Origin: Isoetes taiwanensis
Lineage: Eukaryota; Streptophyta; Lycopodiopsida; Isoetales; Isoetaceae
Assembly (NCBI GenBank): GCA_021234155.1
Contig: JAJEKV010000001.1
Span: forward strand, 37,740,826-37,804,825
Direction of reading: 5' to 3'
DNA: 64,000 nucleotides
Shown here: positions 57,412 to 64,000 of the stretch, piece after piece
Numbering within the stretch: position 1 is the first letter of the stretch
Layout: every line of letters begins with the position of its first letter
Program-made: the position numbers and the translations under genes
Notes under the pieces: generated by a model
Databases searched by the model: none
Told to the model about the DNA's origin: nothing
What the model saw: the letters and a program-made list of their open reading frames with translations, nothing else

Positions 57412-60063
57412 TTGTGACAAACCTCTCTAGAGACATCAAGTGAAATGCTAAAATTTTCAAAGCACACTCCAAACGTGCAACAAGTCTAAGCAATGTTGGA
57501 AAGAATGCAAACAAGCAACGAATCCACAAGAAGACCGAATATCTCTTTGAGTGAGGCTCCATAGACAAAAAGATAGGAAGATAAAGTACATTCCAAATGC
57601 ACTATGTTCGCGCATATGAGAATCCGAAAATATGGTTATTCCTTATCCATGTGAAAGCCATTTTTTGTTATCTCTTGAAAACATCACAATTGATGAATTA
57701 ACACCAGAGCACTGAGCATCTAGCAGGCACAAGGACCTATTACAATGATTAATCCAATGACAGCAATCCATTCGCGACCATACACTTCTTAAACATATAG
57801 AACCACTCCACATTACCACAACATAAGTCGACAGTGAAAGAAGACGTTTGCAAAATTATAATGCAAAGGTCATCATTGAAATAATGCATGTCACTATCAA
57901 AGTGTTTCAACACACAACACAAAAAAACAAGACATTTTATATCACCTATCTAAAATACCATCTCTATCTATATCTCGTGTCAATTTTCGCTACCAACCAA
58001 ATAGTTGGAGATGAGTGATCCACCGTTGCTGCTAGGGCCTAAATTGCCCCTTCAACTTGCATACTTCAACAGCTGCTAAGTCCTAAACATCATACAAAAT
58101 AGACTTGATCTATGCAAGTTGTTTACGTGCCTTGCCTAGCACCTTCTACACAAACGCAACCCATTAGTTTTCTAAAAGGCTCCCCTCCCCCTCAGCCACA
58201 CTGTCCCCACTAGACTAAATTTATGCACTTCAATATCTATAACACGATGACATGCCAAATTTGACCTCCAATCTTCACCTTAACCTGCCATAGAATTAGA
58301 AAACATGCATTGTTGGAAAATGAATTACTAAAACTAAAGGCCAGAGCAACGTAGGCACATATATGCCAAAATAAAAACAAATTTTCAAAGTTGAAATTGT
58401 AGTACAACACATAACTTCGGCACAAAGAAAGAAAGAAAAGGCAAAAAGACTAATGATTTGCACGCTGCTCAAGCATAATCAGGGCTTAAGTCCACAATTT
58501 CCATCTCTTTGGACCGAGTAAATAAAAGGGTCACTGCAATCCAAAGGGATACCAAAGGAAGCTGCAAGTTTCATAAACTTGTCTACAGTAGTCTGAGAAA
58601 GAGAAGGCTTTCTAGACAACAAGAAAAGGCCCTGGTTCAGACCAAGTCCAGTCTCTGTACAAGAATAAACTAAAGCAACACCATAGCCAGATGTGGAATT
58701 ACCCTCTAATGCCAAAATCCAGTAAGGAGCAGCAGCAGGCATACCTTTCAATTTAACTTGAAGTTTGCCTGCAGAAGAGCTCTTATTTTGTGTGGCAAAG
58801 CCTGTTATTTCAAACTGGCTCTCCTTTGCAGCCTGATTAGGGGTCATCATTTTTTGTGCTGGCCAAACTCCATCAAGGGAGAGCTGGATCTGCAATATTT
58901 TTGCCAATATGAGCTCTGATTCAGCTCCAATCCAGGTTGCAGCCTCTGTGATTTCTAATGCCGAACTTAGTTCCCCCTTTGTCACTAGTCTGGCAGAGAG
59001 CTTGAACAAATCTCCTGCTTTTGATCTGATGTGTTTGGTCCAACCTTCTCTACAGATATCCTTGTTTCATTCACAAGCTCCTGTATCAGATTCAGATTTT
59101 CTTGCATGCTTCCATTTCTTTGGCTTAATTCACCATCTACTTTCTGCAGCTTTGATATTGCAGAAGAGATTGCATCTAACTTGGCCTCAACTTCACTTGT
59201 TGATGTTCCAATATCTTGAGCATATGATTTGAGCTGGGAAGCCTCTTTTTGATGACCAGAAGATAGATTATTGGCTTCAGAGTTCATCCTATTCAGGGCC
59301 TCTTTGATCCTGCTGCCACTTTCAAAACTTGAGCAAATTTCTAGGGCTTTGTAGCAGACACTCTGTGCTGCTGTTGAAATTTCTCTGACAGCAAGAGAGG
59401 AGCCAGAATCTAAAACTCTGATGGCACTATTCAACACACTAATATTGGCTCCATCTTTTTTTGTTTGAGCTACTGCACTATATTTGGCTCTAGAACAAAC
59501 CAAACCACTTTCATCCCCCAGCTTAAATCCAGCAGTGGCGCCTATCTCATACCATGGTCCTGCGTATTTAGAAATATCAATTGAATCTGCAGTTGCTGGC
59601 AAAGGGCATTTTTTATGAGCCCCAGCCTTGGAGCAGAAAGATTGAGCGGTTGTAGATAATAGATTTGAAGACGAACTTAAAATTAGAAGCAGGCATAGGT
59701 ACAGAAGATTGGTTCTAGACTCCATGATGATATAACAGTGTTGCTGCTGCATTTTATGCACTTAAATCTAAAGCATATCGATAAGGAAAAATCTCCTGCA
59801 ATATTCACGAACCTTATTTTGGGTTGCCACATATTTCCAATGAGCCGATTGTCAACTAGACTATTAATGGCGTATATTAATGAGCATACCTTTGTAGGTA
59901 ACCATACCGTCACTCATCGATAAGGATCGCATTGTCTTCTCGCCTGTGGGCTTTCACAGATCGAAGAAAACTAGCCCCCAAAATATGAAACGAGAAGCCC
60001 TAACTACCTTTCAAACAAAAAACAACGGCTTTATTGAAACAAAACTCAACCATTTAAAACAAA
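57412..60063. repeat. Arm B of the 2.7-kb inverted duplication
   Basis: Reverse complement of 9333-12073, with scattered substitutions. It lacks the LINE tail found in arm A at 11541-11636. Homology ends next to a minisatellite on the left and inside AAACAAACAAGG on the right. Confidence 0.92.
58479..59725 (-). pseudogene. Frameshifted copy of the split lipocalin-like gene
   Basis: Same gene as 9679-10932, in arm B. The signal peptide, the GxW motif (KYAGPWYEIG, with Thr changed to Pro but G and W kept), the helical insert and the C-terminal barrel (YWILALEG, LFLLSRKP) are all present. A deletion of 7 bases relative to the other copy, near 59043-59053 in the insert region, shifts the frame and ends it at 58985; the C-terminal half remains open in the next frame (59009-58479). 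Elsewhere there are only amino acid substitutions, so the lesion is probably recent. The truncated product would keep only the first barrel strands plus most of the helical insert. Confidence 0.88.
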
Positions 60064-61504
60064 CAAGGTGCTGCACACGGAGGGTTGCCCTCCGGTGGTC
60101 TGAGGGTGTGTTTGCTTGGTTTTTATTTTGTTGTTTTTATCTTATAAAGCATCAACAACAATTCCAAGACCTAGATATGGCACCTATAGGAATCATAGCC
60201 ATATATGAGCATTGATGCAGGGGGTACGATGCAGTTTCTATGGTTTAAGTTTGGACCGGTGGATGGCCAAGACCAAGAGTGCTAATCTAGAGTTTCATTG
60301 ATATGGTGTAAGAATGATATCAATATGATGTAAGAGTGCTTGAGCCATAACTTATTGTTCATATGCGTTGAATTCCTATATCTTAAGTTTGAGATGTAAT
60401 CACTTGCACAAAAATTAGTTGTAGATGGTTGGTGTGATAGTCTAGGCAGAGGGGCTAGGTCTGTCTCAGAAATACAAGTACGCCTAAGGCTTTATAATAT
60501 GAAATACAAAGACTTGGACCTCCACCAAAATACCTAAGGTTTTATAATATAAAATACGAGGACTCGAACCTCTAGTAAATGATTCAATGTTCTAATAACA
60601 TTGCTTTAATTAATAAACAATGAGCTAATGTGATTCCTTTTTTCTATTGTATCTATTTCTCTTATTATATTTTTCCTTACAACCCATTCGATTGTTGTAG
60701 GAGTATGCAAATGCAGTAAAAACGCAATCAAAGAATAACTTATGCTAGCATATTGTTTTTGTTGAACTTGGCTGCTATACTTTGCTCTAGCTTGATGCAT
60801 TCTTTTTGTGTGTTACACCTTCAAGGGGTTGCTTTTAATTTGGACGTTTGATGCTTAGGTTTGAGGTGCCTGGTTTAGACATGTAATTCCTTCATCTAAT
60901 TTCCAGTCTAGTTTAGAGTTTCATGTTAAACTAGAGTATATGGCAGTATCAAATCTTTGCCAACATACATGTACATCTAAAACAACACTATATTTCATAA
61001 TTGGGTTGAGCATGATTTCAAAACCACATGTTAATTATAACGTGACCTTGGTTCATATTGTATTCCGTTAGGTCAATTTTAACGACGGACTTAACGGGCC
61101 ATAATTTTTCCTTTCAAATTTAAGGGTAGGGGGAACCTATCCTTTAAGCTCCATTTGCAATTCAATTTCTAATCTAACGGTGTGACAGTCCATAAAGGAG
61201 TCTGGCACTCGCAATTATTTATAAGCTTGACAAACACAAAAAGGCTAGAAAATAGAAATTGGTGATAAGGAAATGAAAAACAGAAAAAAGGTAAGACTCA
61301 ATGTCCCATGGTGCACATTTATGATTTGAAACATTTGGCTTTTTCTATCACCTTTAAATCCGCAAACCCAACCATGCATATTACTTGTAATAGTCTTAAT
61401 GAAGCCCAAGTTTGTAAGCACAAGAGTTGATTGAGGGAATGTAAAGGATACTCCAATGAACATTTAGGAGCGAGGTGGTGTCAATTGGACGACCACTCCA
61501 AATG
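60064..61504. other. Non-coding with a tRNA-like remnant
   Basis: No gene seen. On the minus strand GGTTCGAGTCC (60570-60560), an exact Pol III B box, is preceded by GTTATTAGAACATTGAATC, which resembles a tRNA D-to-anticodon segment; this may be a decayed SINE. Next to it a segment with TTATAATATGAAATAC/TTATAATATAAAATAC is duplicated (60491 and 60541). Confidence 0.45.
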
Positions 61505-61735
61505 ATCACTATAAGTAAGGAAGGAAGGAAGGAAAAATTTTTAACGTCCACGGAACCCAATCGGGTTATGGGACCAAGTACATAAGGGACCGAAGTCCTG
61601 GACCGAAGTCCAAACAAGAACATGGGCCGAAGCCCTTAAACCAAAGCACAACGTGAGCTAGAACACAACCATCCTGACCCGGATTAAAAACCACCTGGGA
61701 AAAAACCGTTGCCAGGATGACTATGGCTGCTCACC
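61505..61735 (-). mobile_element. LINE 3' end with (TTCC)n tail
   Basis: On the minus strand: CCGTTGCCAGG-type segment reversed, GTTTTTAATCCGGG, several CGAAGTCC-like words, then GGTCCCATAACCC-GATT-GGGTTCCGTGGACG and a (TTCC)n tail (plus-strand GGAA units at 61517-61532). It has the same terminus as the other copies but a different 3' UTR body, so it is a separate subfamily. Whether the LINE coding end extends to 61980 is unclear. Confidence 0.65.
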
Positions 61736-61985
61736 GATCCAAAAATCCATGCTGTTGCACAAGCAACAAGCATACCTTCATACCTCCAGCAGACAAGGCT
61801 TCACCAAGCAGCTCCGAACCGTAACCTCTTCACAACTGGGTGCTGGAAAACAGACGCCCCCAACGCCAATCGCCCAGACGCGCAGGGAAGGCGGCGCTCA
61901 GAAAAACCGCTCAGGGAAGTCGCCCATCGGAGGTGCCTCCTCACCAACAAAGAAGAATGTTAATCCCAACATCCTCAATACATGA

Positions 61986-62451
61986 AAACATAATAAAGAG
62001 ACGCTAGGCAGATCAAACATTAGAAAACACCAGCCAAATGAGATACTAGAAGAGGCTAGGCAGATGCTATGTTAAAGAATTATTCAAAGTGCACTAATTG
62101 ATCAATGTGCAACAATCATTCAATAGTCCAATGACATTACGCTGGCCTTCAAATTGGTTGTGGTTCACCAAATGGATTAATTTTTTCTTCAGTCAAATGT
62201 CATGATAAATTGACATGGGCAAATGTGTTTAAAGCTAAGAATGCTAAGGGAGGAGATAAATTGAAACACAACAAAAGAAAGCGCTTTCATGGCGATCGTT
62301 CAGCATAGCTATAACAGTGCTAACCAAGTGGCAAGAATGCCAACAAAGCAGAAAAATCAATTGCTGCTGGATTTTGTGTTCAACGGGCTACTTATACTTA
62401 TTTAACAAACAATCATAATAACGTAAATAAAGAGATGAAGAAATCCTAAAT
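61986..62451. other. No gene recognised
   Basis: AT-rich, no supported frame. Confidence 0.45.
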
Positions 62452-63090
62452 GTTAGGACCACAAACAACATAATTCTCCTTGAATTGAGGTGATAAGGCA
62501 TATTGCGATATTTGATGCATTCCAAACATCAACAAAACCATTCTCATGCCCTGCGAAGTAAAGACATTGGTTGTCTAGCCCATCTATATAGCTAACCATT
62601 GAACATTCCGATAGTGACTGGCTACTTTGTTCCACATGGCAAAAATAATAATTATAAAGCCCTTGGAAAAATGCCGTAGCTCATAGCTCACATGAAAGCT
62701 CCTCAAGATTGTTCACAATGGTCATACCCTGGAAAGTATATTCGCAACTTTTCCACCCTTTTGAATGACAAAAAGTTTGCTAGCACTCATGTGGTTTTGT
62801 GAAGGGCAGCCTATAAGGCACCAACTCTGAAACTGTTCTTTCATGTTTTCCATCTAAGACACTTGTTATGTCAACCTCTTCATAAAAATTAAGATTTCCT
62901 GGAGATGTAAGTGGAAGGATGGCTGCACCAGCATTGGTACTGATGCAATGCAGTACATGTACATAAGCAAAGCCACCATCCGAACAAAGAACTAGGCGGC
63001 TTTCATTATATGCAGCACATCATCCTGTGTTAGAATGACTGCAATTACCTGCACACCATAAGCACCAAGCCAAAGCTCTGACATATATAG
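62452..63090 (-). pseudogene. Exon relics of a WD40-like host gene
   Basis: Minus strand. One segment (about 63085-62790) reads ALAWCLWCAGNC, a stop, then NESRLVLCSDGGFAYVHVL and continues to LVPYRLPFTKPHEC before a stop. A second (62635-62453) reads SYIDGLDNQCLYFAGHENGF then VDVWNAS, which looks like a WD40 blade (GH ... G.V.VW). Both segments suggest a beta-propeller protein in exon pieces, but I cannot name the family. The in-frame stop in the first segment and the missing splice sites suggest a pseudogene or gene fragment. Confidence 0.4.
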
Positions 63091-63194
63091 TTTCCACAAT
63101 TTAAAAAGATCTCTTTGATCAAGCATGTTTCAGACGAGCTAACTCATGCAAATGCAAAATATGAAACATAGGCAAATTTAAAAAAAAAAAAAAA

Positions 63195-63472
63195 GCGTTT
63201 GCCTTCATAGTTACCTATCATGGATCTGGTGACCTTAGCATGGGAACCAATAACAGCAAGGGTGCCTATTTTGCCTTGGTGAAAGGTAGGGTCCTTGGCA
63301 CCCAATTAGTCATAAGGTCCAGTTCTTGGGTCCCCATCATACACGCCTAGACGCATTTGGATTGTAATTAACTGGGTCAGTGCATAATCCAGGTGTGCTT
63401 CTGTGAGCTTCCCTTGTTGAATTGCTCCCATTGCATAGCGCGCAAGAAAACTTCCACAGTTGAGATTTAGTC
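63195..63472 (-). pseudogene. GH3 beta-D-xylosidase fragment, disrupted
   Basis: Minus strand from an acceptor-like CCAG at 63473-63476. The frame reads GLNLNCGSFLARYAMGAIQQ, KLTEAHLDYALTQL, IQMRLGVYDGDPRTGPYD, then an in-frame TAA (63306-63308), and continues LGAKD, TLAVIGSHAKVTRSMIGNYE. This is the segment after the catalytic nucleophile in plant apoplastic beta-xylosidases (BXL, glycoside hydrolase family 3), which remove xylose from xylan and arabinoxylan side chains. About 25 residues normally between the KD.C...HQ and TLAVIG parts are missing. The stop and deletion mark a pseudogene; other exons are not recognised nearby. Confidence 0.75.
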
Positions 63473-63667
63473 CTGGATCAACAGATTAAGCAACTTCTTT
63501 TAAAAACAAATGCACGGCAATAAGAACATCTATGCTTGCCTACTGTTTCTTTCTACGCCTGTACTTTGCTCTTTAGAGTCCGTTATGCAGTAAGCTTAAG
63601 TCCTAGCATAAGAAATAGTCACCATTTATTCATGTTAAACCAATAAGGCTTCTGAATGAAACTTTAC

Positions 63668-63793
63668 CTGATGTAGTGCACATAACTTTGATCTATATCC
63701 TTTGAACATATTCCAATAGTTCAATATGACATGTTCTTTAGCAACGAGATAACTGTCTGCATTTGGATACTTCTCAAAATTCCGGGAAGTGCT
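63668..63793 (-). other. Exon-like open segment of unknown gene
   Basis: Minus strand, 126 bp between GTGTAG (acceptor-like) and CATCAG|GTAAAG (donor-like), 42 codons with no stop: NFEKYPNADSYLVAKEHVIL then NYWNMFKG. It has the look of a real exon. I do not recognise the family, and it does not match the GH3 segment next to it. Confidence 0.35.
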
Positions 63794-64000
63794 CTACACA
63801 ACCATAATCAAAATATTCATAAGATAATCTGTAATGAATAAAAGACTATGCATTACATCAGATGACTTAACTGATAATTTGAAAGTGGACAGGCCTCCTG
63901 TTTAAACAGGGCATTTGACATGGCTCTACAACAAAATCATAAAGAATAACAGCACACAAGGTCTATCATGTCACCTAAGTTGCTCTATCTATATCAGTTA

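Noticed and set aside
1-64000. CRISPR arrays, bacterial operons, rRNA genes or organelle insertions
   Set aside because: No regularly spaced identical repeats with unique spacers, no ribosome-binding-site-linked gene strings, no recognisable rRNA or plastid/mitochondrial genes.

Overview
This window looks like a nuclear segment from a large, transposon-rich land plant genome. The evidence is an AP2/ERF transcription factor, a plant-type GH3 beta-xylosidase relic, a Ty3 chromovirus, Ty1/copia, several LINE lineages, a plant-type Helitron with HUH Rep and PIF1 helicase, and a CACTA DNA transposon. Genes are sparse, repeats are nested, and much of the sequence is AT-rich. I cannot name the species. 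The mix would suit a fern or a gymnosperm, but that is inference.

Layout. 0-9 kb: pyrimidine tract, broken DUF7869-type element, Ty3/gypsy pol remnant with its 3' LTR, a cluster of GCGTACGC palindromes, and three LINE remnants. 9.3-12.1 kb: arm A of a 2.7-kb inverted duplication carrying an intact intronless secreted lipocalin-like gene whose beta-barrel is split by a long helical insert. 12.3-21.3 kb: a decayed autonomous Helitron on the minus strand. Its N-terminal part is a chain of small phase-matched exons encoding AT-hooks, and it is interrupted by a 1.1-kb poly(A) retro-insertion. 24.5-31.4 kb: two non-autonomous Helitrons abutting head to tail with all four termini visible. 32-34.2 kb: LINE 3' ends. 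35.0-36.1 kb: a two-exon ERF gene, the best ordinary host gene here. 37.4-38.8 kb: copia remnant. 39-46 kb: AT-rich, gene-free sequence ending in a CT-rich tract of about 700 bp. 46.1-51.8 kb: a decayed LINE containing a 3,498-bp CACTA element with 3-bp target duplication and subterminal repeats. 51.8-57.4 kb: CT tract, tandem repeats merging into perfect heat-shock-element arrays, a SINE-like element, a transposase-like fragment and minisatellites. 57.4-60.1 kb: arm B of the inverted duplication, with a frameshifted lipocalin copy. 60-64 kb: a LINE 3' end and exon relics of host genes (WD40-like and GH3).

The only protein-coding genes that look functional are the lipocalin-like gene (9679-10932) and the ERF gene (35036-36125, one intron). 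Almost everything else is mobile DNA in different states of decay. Nested insertions give relative ages: retro-insertion into Helitron, CACTA into LINE, Helitron 2 at the edge of Helitron 1, and a LINE tail into one arm of the inverted duplication after the duplication happened.
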